From assembly GCA_963667675.1 (NCBI GenBank), contig OY763929.1, forward strand, positions 930,001-994,000: a stretch of DNA of 64,000 bases, given 5' to 3'. Below are positions 34,379 to 42,608 of the stretch, piece after piece. This DNA is from G963667675 sp963667675 (GTDB taxonomy: Bacteria; Chloroflexota; Dehalococcoidia; Lucifugimonadales; UBA3495). A model generated the notes under the pieces. The model saw only the letters and a list, made by a program, of their open reading frames with translations. It was not told the origin of the DNA and searched no databases. Position numbers and translations under genes: made by a program. Every line of letters begins with the position of its first letter. Position 1 is the stretch's first letter.

Positions 34379-34438
34379 CTGCCCCGGTAAGCTTACAAGT
34401 ATTTTGGGGCGACGGCGGGCTACTGGTTCATTCACGTC

Positions 34439-34648
34439 TCAGCCGTATTGGCTGTTGACCAGCTTTTCGACGTAGTCGCGGGTTGTCGTGCTATCTGGAG
34501 AGAGCATTCCCATGGTAAAGGAAATGCTTTGCTGCCGAATCTCCTCCGGTGTTAGTGACTGCTTGGCCGCTGCGCGCAGTCGTTGTTCCAAGTCAGCTAG
34601 ACTTCTCTGGCCCTTTGTGTTTCCGTCGTTCTTCTTCATCTCTGGCAT
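34439..34648 (-). CDS. Small charged protein at the island's right edge
   Basis: 69 residues. A Lys-rich start (MPEMKKNDGNTKGQR), helix SLADLEQRLRAAAKQS, then SLTPEEIRQQSISFTMGML and a C-terminal helix TRDYVEKLVNSQYG. AAAGGGA lies 4 nt before the ATG. I cannot name its family. It points toward the second methyltransferase from the opposite strand. Confidence 0.55.
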   Translation of the reverse strand: MPEMKKNDGNTKGQRSLADLEQRLRAAAKQSLTPEEIRQQSISFTMGMLSPDSTTTRDYVEKLVNSQYG

Positions 34649-34819
34649 TGATCCCTTTCAAGAGTAAAGCGATACGCCTTCACACTGCTTATGCTGCAAA
34701 TATATATGACCGGCATACCCATTGCAATGAACAGGACGTCAGTAGTGGAAGGCTTTAACCCTCCGTTATCTTGGTTACTTCACCCCAAGCCGGAATGGTC
34801 AGCAGTCTTCGATAGAAAC

Positions 34820-36007
34820 TCACCCCCGGTACACCCCCAGGTACTTCCCCGCAACAGCCGGCCAGGTGAAGTTGGCCAGCGTGTACTCCTGGGCTTGGCG
34901 GCCGAGTTCATGGCGGTAGGCGTCGTCGTTGACTAGGCGGACCATGGCGGAGACGGCTTCGTCCTGGTCGAAGCGGGGCGTTACCACTGCGCCTTGGGTC
35001 AGGAGCTCCCGGTTGGCGCCTACGTCGTGGGTCAGGACGGGCGCGCCGTGGGCCATGGCTTCGAAGAACACCAGGCCGAAGGCTTCGTATTGGGAGAACA
35101 GGACAAAGAGGTCGGCTTGGGCGTACCAGCGGGCCAGATCTTCGTCGGAGGCCTCACCGAACATAATCACTTCTCGTTCCAGGCCGGCTTGCTGCACCGC
35201 GGCGGCAATCCTGTCTTGGGCGTCCTCGTCCCGGCCCACCAGAACCAAGCGCGTTGGACGTTGAAACCGGCTGCGGGCTTGACGGTAGACCTCCAGCAGC
35301 CACTCCTGTCCCTTGTGCCGGCCCAGCCGACCCACGCACAGCAGGGTCAACGGGCTAGTTGAGTCATCGGGGGAGTCGGGATCGGTGTTCCTTTCCGGTG
35401 TAGACGAGTCAAGTCGGCCGGACTCCGGCTCCGGCGCGCCCCAACCGATGACGGATTGCTTGCCCGGCTGCGCCCAGTAGTCCCGCCTGACCAGGGCGGC
35501 CTCCTGGTTGGTCAGGGAGACGACCCGGTCCACGACGCGGCACAGGAAGGCGTTGATGGGCCGCAGCCACCAGCGAATAACAGGCAACTCGTGGTAGGAC
35601 GGGGTGAAGACGAACCGGGCGCGGCCCCGCAGCCAGAACCAGGTCCAGAGATGCCCCCAGAACCAGCCGTCGCTGACAAAGTGGACGACGTTGGGATTGA
35701 ACTCCCTGAGGTAACGCCGGACTTGCAGGGGAGAGAACCAGACTAGGGGCACCGAATAGATGGGCAGGGACCAACTGGGAAAACCGGACAGTCGGAATAT
35801 CTGGATGCCTTCGGGAGTGGTCTCCCGGTCGGGCCAACCGGGCTGGGGAATCCTGGGGAAGGCGTACTTGGTGGTGAGGACGCCGACGGCTTCGACTTCC
35901 GGCGACTGCTGAATCTGGAAGGTCAACTGCTCGATGGCCCGCTCGACGCCGCCCAGGTAGGGGCGAAAGTAGGGCGTCAAGAAGAGCACCCGCAGCGGCG
36001 GGGTCAT
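34820..36007 (-). CDS. Glycosyltransferase, GT4-like (GT-B fold)
   Basis: 395 residues. The N-terminal domain has FLTPYFRPYLGGVERAIEQL. The C-terminal domain has LLCVGRLGRHKGQEWLLEVY and the EAFGLVFFEAMAHGAPV donor-binding signature. It transfers a sugar from a nucleotide donor, likely to a lipid or glycan. It is the last gene of a recF-purL operon; its ATG overlaps the purL stop (ATGA), so it is coupled to an unrelated pathway. A disordered Ser/Asp-rich linker near residue 210 separates the domains. Confidence 0.88.
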   Translation of the reverse strand: MTPPLRVLFLTPYFRPYLGGVERAIEQLTFQIQQSPEVEAVGVLTTKYAFPRIPQPGWPDRETTPEGIQIFRLSGFPSWSLPIYSVPLVWFSPLQVRRYLREFNPNVVHFVSDGWFWGHLWTWFWLRGRARFVFTPSYHELPVIRWWLRPINAFLCRVVDRVVSLTNQEAALVRRDYWAQPGKQSVIGWGAPEPESGRLDSSTPERNTDPDSPDDSTSPLTLLCVGRLGRHKGQEWLLEVYRQARSRFQRPTRLVLVGRDEDAQDRIAAAVQQAGLEREVIMFGEASDEDLARWYAQADLFVLFSQYEAFGLVFFEAMAHGAPVLTHDVGANRELLTQGAVVTPRFDQDEAVSAMVRLVNDDAYRHELGRQAQEYTLANFTWPAVAGKYLGVYRG

Positions 36008-38211
36008 GCCAACGCCCGCTCCAAGCCGTTGCCCCAGGCGTCGCTAATTTCGCCGACAGGCAAGTCCAGCCAGTGGCCCCAAGTGAAGCGGCCGCCGCCG
36101 GTCACGCCCAGCCGCAGCAGGGGAGTCCCAGCGTCAGCAGCCATCTCCTGCAACCGCGGCCACCGTTCCGGGGGCACGGCGACGACGATGCGGGACTGGC
36201 CCTCGCCGAACAGGGCTGAGTCCCACCTGCGGGGTAGGATGGGCTCGCCGGTAAAGCCGATGCCGTTGGGGATGGATAGCTCGGCCAGGGCCACGGCCAG
36301 CCCTCCCTCGGAGCAGTCGTGGGCCGAGGTCACCAACCCCTCTCGGATGGCCCTGCGGCACAGTTCTTGGACGCGCCGCTCCAGGTCCAGGTCGATGAAG
36401 GGACGCCCCGCAGTCATACCATGAATAACGTGGAGATATTCGCTGCCCGCCAGGTCGGAGGCCCGCTGCCGCCAGTCCCGCCGGCCCAACAGTCCCACCA
36501 CCATTCCCTCCTCTGGGAAGAGGGCCTGGGCGTGGCGTGTTACATCTTCGATCAACCCTACTCCCCCGATGACCGGGGTGGGATATATGGCCTGGTCCTG
36601 GGACTCGTTGTACAGGCTGACGTTGCCGCTGACCACGGGCGTTCCCAGGGCGCGGCACGCCTGGGCCATGCCCCGGACGACCCACTCCAACTGGTAGTAG
36701 ACCTCCGGCCGTTCCGGGTTGCCGAAGTTGAGGCAGTCGGTAAGGGCCAGCGGCTCCGCGCCGGCGCAGGACAGGTTCCGGCACACCTCGGCCACGGCTA
36801 TCTGCCCGCCCCGGAAGGGGTCCAGGTGGCAAAGCCGGCCATTGCCGTCGACGGTCAGGGCGATGGCCCTGCTTGAGTCCTTGATGCGGATGACGGCGGC
36901 GTCGCTGCCAGGCCCGACGACAGTGTTGGTCTGCACCTGGTGGTCGTACTGCCGGTAGACGCTCGCTTTGCTGGCGATGTTGGGAGACGACAGCAACGTA
37001 AGCAGCACGTCTCCGGCCCCCCGGTCGGGCATCGGGACGTCTGAGATGGGCAGCCGCCAGCGTTGGCGCAGTTCGGGGCCGGGGACGCCTTTCTTCCGGT
37101 AACGGGGCGCGTTGACCAGGTGGCGGACGGGCAGGTCGGCGAGACGACTAGAGCCGTCGAGGACGTGGACGTCGGGAGGGCCTGTTACCGCGCCGATGGC
37201 CCGGCAGGGCACGTCCCACTTGTCGAACACCTGCTTGACCCGGTCTACTCCCGAGGGGGAAGTTATAAGCAGCATCCGTTCCTGGGACTCGGAGAGCATC
37301 ACCTCGTATCCGTTCATGCCGTCTTCCCGGCGGTGCACCTGGGAGATGTCCAGTTGGACCCCGCGTCCGGCCCGGGATGCCGATTCCACCGAGGAACTGG
37401 TGAGGCCGGCCGCGCCCAGGTCTTGAATCCCCTGCACGGCCCCCGTGGCCAGGGCTTCCAGGCAGGCCTCTATGAGCACCTTTTCTAGGAAGGGATTGGC
37501 CACCTGCACCGTGGGGCGTCGCTCCTGCTCTCCTTCAAATGTGCGGGAGGCCAGGCCGGACGCGCCGTGGATGCCGTCGCGGCCGGTGCCAGCGCCCACC
37601 AGCAGCAGCACGTTGCCCGCCTCTCCCGCCGACGCAGTGGCAATCCGGTCCACTGGAACCAGGCCCACGCACATGGCGTTGACCAATGGGTTCTGAGAGT
37701 AGGATAGGTCGAAACAGATTTCCCCCGCAACGTCGGGGATGCCGATGCAGTTGCCGTACCAGGAGATGCCGCCGACCACGCCCTGCAGCAGCCGCTGGTT
37801 CTGGGAGTCCTGCAGCGGCCCGAACCTTAGGGAATTTAGCAGGGCGATGGGCCGGGCCCCCATGGCCAGGATGTCGCGGACGATGCCGCCGACACCGGTG
37901 GCCGCCCCCTGGCGCGGCTCCACCGCCGACGGATGGTTGTGGGACTCGGCCTTGAAGACCACGGCCAGCCCGCCGCCGATGTCCACTGCCCCGGCGTTTT
38001 CGGCCCCCGGCGTGGACAACACCCTGGCAGAGCGGCTGGGAAGAAGCCGCAGCAACGGGGCGGAGTGCTTGTACCCGCAGTGCTCGCTCCATAGCGCGCC
38101 GAACATGCCGAGTTCCACCGGGTTGGGCTCCCGGTCCAGCAGGTCCAGGATCATGTCGTACTCGGCCTGGGTGAGGGCGATCTCCTCCAGGGTCTCTCTG
38201 GTCACGGGCAT
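36004..38211 (-). CDS. purL: Phosphoribosylformylglycinamidine synthase, PurL subunit (small form)
   Basis: 735 residues, the length of the small PurL that works with PurQ and PurS. SEHCGYKHSAPLLRLLP (start domain), FKAESHNHPSAVEPRQGAATG, GDRIATASAG-type loops and CLNFGNPERPEVYYQLEW are diagnostic. It makes FGAM from FGAR and glutamine-derived ammonia in purine synthesis. No purQ or purS is in view. It overlaps recF by 10 bp and the glycosyltransferase by 4 bp. Confidence 0.95.
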   Translation of the reverse strand: MPVTRETLEEIALTQAEYDMILDLLDREPNPVELGMFGALWSEHCGYKHSAPLLRLLPSRSARVLSTPGAENAGAVDIGGGLAVVFKAESHNHPSAVEPRQGAATGVGGIVRDILAMGARPIALLNSLRFGPLQDSQNQRLLQGVVGGISWYGNCIGIPDVAGEICFDLSYSQNPLVNAMCVGLVPVDRIATASAGEAGNVLLLVGAGTGRDGIHGASGLASRTFEGEQERRPTVQVANPFLEKVLIEACLEALATGAVQGIQDLGAAGLTSSSVESASRAGRGVQLDISQVHRREDGMNGYEVMLSESQERMLLITSPSGVDRVKQVFDKWDVPCRAIGAVTGPPDVHVLDGSSRLADLPVRHLVNAPRYRKKGVPGPELRQRWRLPISDVPMPDRGAGDVLLTLLSSPNIASKASVYRQYDHQVQTNTVVGPGSDAAVIRIKDSSRAIALTVDGNGRLCHLDPFRGGQIAVAEVCRNLSCAGAEPLALTDCLNFGNPERPEVYYQLEWVVRGMAQACRALGTPVVSGNVSLYNESQDQAIYPTPVIGGVGLIEDVTRHAQALFPEEGMVVGLLGRRDWRQRASDLAGSEYLHVIHGMTAGRPFIDLDLERRVQELCRRAIREGLVTSAHDCSEGGLAVALAELSIPNGIGFTGEPILPRRWDSALFGEGQSRIVVAVPPERWPRLQEMAADAGTPLLRLGVTGGGRFTWGHWLDLPVGEISDAWGNGLERALA

Positions 38212-39380
38212 GGACTGACACCGCCCCCTGAAACTCGAAAGTACCTGGCCGCGGCGCCGAAATAGTCCCGCACCGGCTCGGGGTCCGTGGCCGTAATCAG
38301 GGTCTGTTCGTACTCCCCTGCTTTCTCCATCACCCGGCCCCGCCGTTCGGCGTCCATTTCGGAAAGTACGTCGTCCAGCATCACGATGGGGTTTTCGCGG
38401 CGCACCGAGGCGAGATAGGTCGCCTCGGCCAGCCTCAGCGTCAGGGCCAAGGTGCGGGCCTGGCCGCGGGAGCCGTAGGCGCCTACGTCCAGGTCGTTGA
38501 TCAACAACTCGATGTCGTCGCGATGGGGCCCGACCACGGTGTGGGCGGTGGCCCGCTCCCGTTGGCCCGAGGCGGCCAGGGACTGGCGGAACTGCTCTTC
38601 GGTGGCCGGTATGGAATCACCGGGGGGCACACTGGGCCGGTAGGCCACGCGCAACTCCTCGTCGGGCGCTGCCAACCGGACGTGATGCTCGGCGCAGGCG
38701 GCGGCCAGTTCCCTGATTACCTCCCGGCGGCGCCAGACCAGCCAGGCGCCCTCCCTGACAAGTTCATTGTCCCAGTATTCCAGTTCGTCCGCGCCGGCCC
38801 GCCCTTCTTGGAGCATGCGCAGCAGTTGATTGCGCTGCTGCACGACTTTCTGGTAGCGCTGAAGGCCCCGGAGATAGAGGTTGTCCCCCTGGGAAATCAG
38901 AATGTCTAGGAACCGCCGGCGGTGGGATGGGGAGCCTTGCACCAGTTCCAGGTCGTCGGCGCTGAAGAGGACTGCGTTTACCGTGCCGATCAACTGGGCG
39001 GCGGTGCGGGTCACCCGGTTGACCCGAATCTGCTTGCGCAAAGAGAACCCGGTTGCGGTCCCGCCGGCGGACGGCAGTTCCTCCGCGGCTGCGGGGCGGG
39101 CGGCTTGGTACCCGACAAATACCTGCACCCGATCGCCCTCCTTCTCTACTGTCCCACCGACCAGCCCCTGGCCCCCCTCGGCGGCGGCCTGGAAATTAAG
39201 CACCTCCCGCTCGTTCTCGGCGCGGAAGGACCGGGCCACGGCCAGCAGGTATACGGCTTCCAGCAGGGTGGTCTTTCCCTGGGCGTTGGGTCCGAAGAAC
39301 ACCACCACGCCGGGCGCAAGCTCGAGGTCCAACTCGACCAAGTTGCGGAAGTTGTTCAGGGTAAGGCGGGAGAGGTACAC
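38202..39380 (-). CDS. recF: DNA replication and repair protein RecF
   Basis: 392 residues. SRLTLNNFRNLVELDLEL, Walker A GPNAQGKTTLLEAVYLL, ABC-like signature region GSRGQARTLALTLRLAE and Walker B PIVMLDDVLSEMD. It loads RecA at gaps with RecO and RecR. It is not beside dnaA/dnaN/gyrB as often found. It follows the 262-aa unknown gene by 8 bp. Confidence 0.94.
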   Translation of the reverse strand: MYLSRLTLNNFRNLVELDLELAPGVVVFFGPNAQGKTTLLEAVYLLAVARSFRAENEREVLNFQAAAEGGQGLVGGTVEKEGDRVQVFVGYQAARPAAAEELPSAGGTATGFSLRKQIRVNRVTRTAAQLIGTVNAVLFSADDLELVQGSPSHRRRFLDILISQGDNLYLRGLQRYQKVVQQRNQLLRMLQEGRAGADELEYWDNELVREGAWLVWRRREVIRELAAACAEHHVRLAAPDEELRVAYRPSVPPGDSIPATEEQFRQSLAASGQRERATAHTVVGPHRDDIELLINDLDVGAYGSRGQARTLALTLRLAEATYLASVRRENPIVMLDDVLSEMDAERRGRVMEKAGEYEQTLITATDPEPVRDYFGAAARYFRVSGGGVSPCP

Positions 39381-39388
39381 CTAGACGG

Positions 39389-40177
39389 CTAGGACGAGTC
39401 CTGGATGGAGCGTATTTGCTCTTCCAGTTCCCGTGCGCTGTTTACGTCGCCGTCGGACAAACGGAAGCAGCGGTCCAAGTAAAGCTGGGCCAGCCGGGAG
39501 CCTTTCTGCGAGGCGTCCCTGGCCACGGCAAGTAGCGACGACACCTGGAATTCCTCCGGCAGGTGTCCCGCCAGCGTGGTTATCTCTTCGGCCGCCTCTT
39601 CCACGTTCTGGGAGTCGTCCCCCTCCACGGCGAACCTCAGTTTGCCCAGCAATTTGGAAAGCTCGCCCAACTTGTCCCGCTCGCTCATCAGGCTGAACAT
39701 GACCTCATTCACGTTGTAGGAGCGGTCCTCTTCCGCGGCGGGTTCCTGTGCCTGGGTCTCCGACCGGGAGGACTCCGCCACCAACGCCCCCGGTCCGTCG
39801 CTGCGCTCGGCGTACTTTTGGGAATAGGCTTGCACGGCCTCGTTCACAGCCTCCATCATCCGCGGCAAATCGAAGGAGAACATGCTGTCGCCGAAGACCA
39901 GGTCGTCATCCCTCTGCCGGCTCATCCGCTCCAATTCTTCGTAGCTGCCGACAGGCTCCGGGACGGGGGGCATGGCAAATGCGGAAAAGTCGCTCATGGG
40001 CAGGTTGCCCAGGTGAGAGGCAAGGAAAGGAGGAACATACTTGGCCAAGTCGGCCTTTACCGGCAGTGTCACCACATACGTGGCATAGACCTTGTCCGGC
40101 TCGGTGTTTACCCGGAAGTAGAGAAGGGCGTGGCCCTTGGGACGGTCGGGGTCACCCCTATCGAAGGTAATGTCCAT
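39389..40177 (-). CDS. Unknown 262-residue protein leading the recF-purL operon
   Basis: I do not recognise a family. The N-terminal third looks globular (KGHALLYFRVNTEPDKVYATYVVTLPVKADL), followed by an acidic linker (about 130-150) and a helical C-terminus with YNVNEVMFSLMSERDKL and LAQLYLDRCFRL. No signal peptide or membrane segment. AGGGGAT precedes the ATG. The position 8 bp before recF suggests coexpression, perhaps with replication or repair. Confidence 0.7.
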   Translation of the reverse strand: MDITFDRGDPDRPKGHALLYFRVNTEPDKVYATYVVTLPVKADLAKYVPPFLASHLGNLPMSDFSAFAMPPVPEPVGSYEELERMSRQRDDDLVFGDSMFSFDLPRMMEAVNEAVQAYSQKYAERSDGPGALVAESSRSETQAQEPAAEEDRSYNVNEVMFSLMSERDKLGELSKLLGKLRFAVEGDDSQNVEEAAEEITTLAGHLPEEFQVSSLLAVARDASQKGSRLAQLYLDRCFRLSDGDVNSARELEEQIRSIQDSS

Positions 40178-40267
40178 ATCCCCTGTTTCCTTGCCGGGAC
40201 GCGCTGCCGGTTATTATAGGTTATCCGAAGGTGGCAGGCCATAGGCTGGAGCAGAGGCCAATTCTGC

Positions 40268-40296
40268 TTGCATTCGTGCCTGTGATTAATTATACT
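40268..40296 (+). promoter_or_regulatory. Promoter of the first selenoprotein gene
   Basis: TTGCAT (40268-40273), 17-bp spacer, TATACT (40291-40296), about 27 nt before the ATG at 40330. Confidence 0.6.
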
Positions 40297-40329
40297 CGCA
40301 GCATCCGTCCATAGGTGTGGAGGAAGACC

Positions 40330-40629
40330 ATGGCCAGTGAGTTTGGGAAGATAGAGATCGAAATCGTCTATTGCGTGCCTTGAGGCTATTTCCCGGTCGC
40401 CGCGTGGTTGGCGACGGAGTTCTTCAGGTCGGACAAGCCTGGGGACCAGGCAATCAAGCTGACTCCCAACGCCGGGGGCCGCCTGGAAGTGTACGTGGAC
40501 GGCGAGAAAATCTTTGACCGCAAAACGGACGGCGGCTACCCTGAGTTGAACAAAGTGCGTGAACTCAAGATGACCATCGCCGAGAAAATCTTCGAGGTCG
40601 AAGAGGCGACAGCAGCCGGAATTTCCTAG
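40330..40629 (+). CDS. Selenoprotein of the SelW/Rdx family (in-frame TGA read as selenocysteine)
   Basis: 99 residues if TGA at 40381-40383 codes Sec (residue 18). The start ATG 40330 follows GGAGGA by 6 nt. The N-terminus reads ASEFGKIEIEIVYCVPU, then GYFPVAAWLATEFF; the thioredoxin-like CxxU at residues 15-18 is the Rdx active site. The rest (LTPNAGGRLEVYVDGEKIFDR) is the conserved SelW-type second half. Without readthrough only a downstream fragment lacking the active site would be called. A hairpin after the TGA supports recoding. Family members are thiol/selenol redox proteins. It is followed by its own terminator. Confidence 0.85.
40396..40415 (+). promoter_or_regulatory. Putative bacterial SECIS hairpin, first selenoprotein gene
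   Basis: GTCGCC (40396-40401), loop GCGTGGTT, GGCGAC (40410-40415): a perfect 6-bp stem. The loop starts 19 nt after the TGA, within the range known for bacterial SECIS elements, and contains a GG/GU segment. The second selenoprotein gene has the same loop core (CGTGGTT) at the same distance. Confidence 0.6.
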
Positions 40630-40652
40630 CACACACTGGCCGCGAATTCTTG

Positions 40653-40690
40653 AAATGCAGCCCTTGGGCGTTATCCGGGGCTGCATTTTT
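40653..40690 (+). terminator. Rho-independent terminator of the first selenoprotein gene
   Basis: AAATGCAGCCC / GGGCTGCATTT, an 11-bp stem with a 14-nt loop, followed by TT; 23 nt after the stop. Confidence 0.75.
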
Positions 40691-40730
40691 GCGCCGTTGA
40701 ACATCTCACTCGCAGGTTCAGGAGAAGCCC

Positions 40731-41432
40731 TTGGCTGACGCGGAACACATTAAAGCGGCCCGGTCTGGCCTCCAAGGATTCGCCGAGTGGCGGGCCCGGA
40801 ACCCCGACGTTCGGCTTCGACTGCAGGGGGCCGACCTGTCCGGCGTGGACCTGCGGGGCGCCCGCCTCCGGGACGCCAGTATGGAGGGCTGCAATCTTTC
40901 GGGGGCAATGCTGTCCAGGGCCAGCCTGACCGGAGCCGACCTGCAGGGGGCAGACCTTGCCAACGCGGACATCGCCCGCGGGTCCCTGGCGGGGGCCAAC
41001 CTCACGGCGGCTGACTTGACCAACGTCAACCTGTTCTGGGCCGACCTGAAGAACTGCAACCTGCAGGGGGCAACCCTGCGGTGGTCGCGGATGGTGCGGG
41101 CGTCCTTCCTCAACGCCGATTTGACCGGCGCAGATGCCAGCCAGGCGACGATGATCGAGGCCGACCTGCGCAACGCAACTTTGGTGGGGGCAGAGTTTCG
41201 CTCCGCCAACATGAACGGGGCGGACCTGGGCCGCACAGTCATGATTGGCGCAGACTTCACCCTGGCCATGATCCGGGACTCCCTGTGGTTTGCGGCCGAC
41301 CTGCGAGGGGCCAATTTCGACAAGGCCAGCCTGCACCGGTCGGATATGGACGGGGCCAAGTTCGACGAGTCGACCATCTTCCCCAAGGGCTTCGACCCGT
41401 ACAGGACGGGCAACCGGGACGTTAAGGATTAG
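40731..41432 (+). CDS. Pentapeptide-repeat protein
   Basis: 233 residues from a TTG at 40731 after AGGAGA. About 30 tandem A(D/N)Lxx repeats (for example GADLSGVDLRGARLRDASME) fill residues 30-220 and would form a right-handed quadrilateral beta-helix. Some members (Qnr/MfpA) mimic DNA and protect gyrase, but most have no known role. No signal peptide or other domain. It follows the terminator and precedes the DRTGG gene by 51 bp. Confidence 0.9.
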   Translation: MADAEHIKAARSGLQGFAEWRARNPDVRLRLQGADLSGVDLRGARLRDASMEGCNLSGAMLSRASLTGADLQGADLANADIARGSLAGANLTAADLTNVNLFWADLKNCNLQGATLRWSRMVRASFLNADLTGADASQATMIEADLRNATLVGAEFRSANMNGADLGRTVMIGADFTLAMIRDSLWFAADLRGANFDKASLHRSDMDGAKFDESTIFPKGFDPYRTGNRDVKD

Positions 41433-41483
41433 CCCCAGTCCGTATGCTAGAATTATCACCGGCAAACCACGCAGGGGGTCCCA

Positions 41484-42497
41484 GTGCCAGTCCTCCAAAT
41501 CACGTCTGACCAGCCCGCCGCCGGCAAGACCTGCCTGGCCGGTGCGCTGCTGCTCCACCTGGCCCAGTCGGGCCGGCTGGCCGGGTACTGCAAGCCCTTC
41601 TCCAGCAACCCCGGAGAGGACAACGATTTCGCTTTAGTCACCCAGCCCCTGGGGGACGGCGCAACGGCTTCCCATGGCCCGGAGCCGCTTCCGTTGCCCG
41701 GAGCCGGCGAGGCCTTGCCCGCGCAAGTGCAACAGGCCGTATCTGACCTTCAAAGCCAGTGCGACTGGGTTGTTCTGGAAGGACCCGACGCCGCGCGGGA
41801 TGGGCAACATTCGTCCTTGGCCCTGGAGTTGTCGTCCCTGGTTGACTCCAAAGTGTTGCTGATGGTCCGGTACGCCAAGGGCTTGACCGCGGGAGACATC
41901 GAAAAGGCCGCAGAGCCTTTCATCGACAGGTTGGCCGGGGTCTTGATCAACGGCGTTACGCAGTACCGGGTACGCGAGGTCAACCAGGCAGCCGAGGAGG
42001 CCTTGGCGGCCCGAGGCATACCCTATTGGGGCACAGTGCGAGAAGACCGAGCGCTGCTGGCGGTCACCGTCCAGCAAATCGCAGACCACCTGGGAGGCCG
42101 CTGGGCGCAGGAGCCGGAGAACGCTGATGCGAGCGTGGAACGGTTCCTGATAGGCGGCAACATCATGGACGTGGGCCCCACTTACTTTGGCCGCCACTGC
42201 AACCAGGCGGTAATAGTCCGGGCCGGCCGACCGGACATCCAGATGGCCGGGCTCATGCCGCAGACCCGTTGCTTGGTGCTCACCGGACGGGAAGAGGTCG
42301 CCCAGTACATCACGGCCGAGGCGCTGCAGCGAGGGGTGCCGGTCATCCTGGTGGAATCCAACACCGTGGAAACGGCTGAGGCCCTGGGCGGCATCCTGGA
42401 CCACGCATCGCCCCCCACGCCGGACAAAGCCCACCGTTTTTTGCAACTCCTCAGGGGCCGCCTGGACCTGGACACGCGTCTAGCCGAACTGGGTTAA
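41484..42497 (+). CDS. P-loop (BioD/CobQ-like) protein with DRTGG domain
   Basis: 337 residues, GTG start after GGGGG. The N-terminal P-loop domain has TSDQPAAGKTCLAGALLL, similar to dethiobiotin synthetase folds and the N-terminal part of long phosphotransacetylases. The C-terminal DRTGG domain (about 215-310) includes GGNIMDVGPTYFGRHCNQAV and CLVLTGREE. Such proteins are seen in place of the Pta regulatory region, but no acyltransferase domain is attached, so a nucleotide-sensing role is inferred. Confidence 0.8.
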   Translation: MPVLQITSDQPAAGKTCLAGALLLHLAQSGRLAGYCKPFSSNPGEDNDFALVTQPLGDGATASHGPEPLPLPGAGEALPAQVQQAVSDLQSQCDWVVLEGPDAARDGQHSSLALELSSLVDSKVLLMVRYAKGLTAGDIEKAAEPFIDRLAGVLINGVTQYRVREVNQAAEEALAARGIPYWGTVREDRALLAVTVQQIADHLGGRWAQEPENADASVERFLIGGNIMDVGPTYFGRHCNQAVIVRAGRPDIQMAGLMPQTRCLVLTGREEVAQYITAEALQRGVPVILVESNTVETAEALGGILDHASPPTPDKAHRFLQLLRGRLDLDTRLAELG

Positions 42498-42608
42498 GAC
42501 ACCTGCTGGCTGCGTTGGGCGTTCCCACAGCAGCCGCCCTGAACACGACACTCTGGTATCCACCCCCTTTGCCCGCTGGCAAGCCCGAGACAGAGGAAGG
42601 TAAAGCCC

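Noticed and set aside
27430..34760. Prophage or integrative element
   Set aside because: No integrase, structural phage gene, transposase or flanking direct repeat was found; only defense genes.
40384..40407. TGA at 40381 as a true stop, making the selenoprotein gene a pseudogene
   Set aside because: Homology, SD and promoter all lie upstream of the TGA, the TGA falls exactly at the CxxU position, and a second gene shows the same arrangement.
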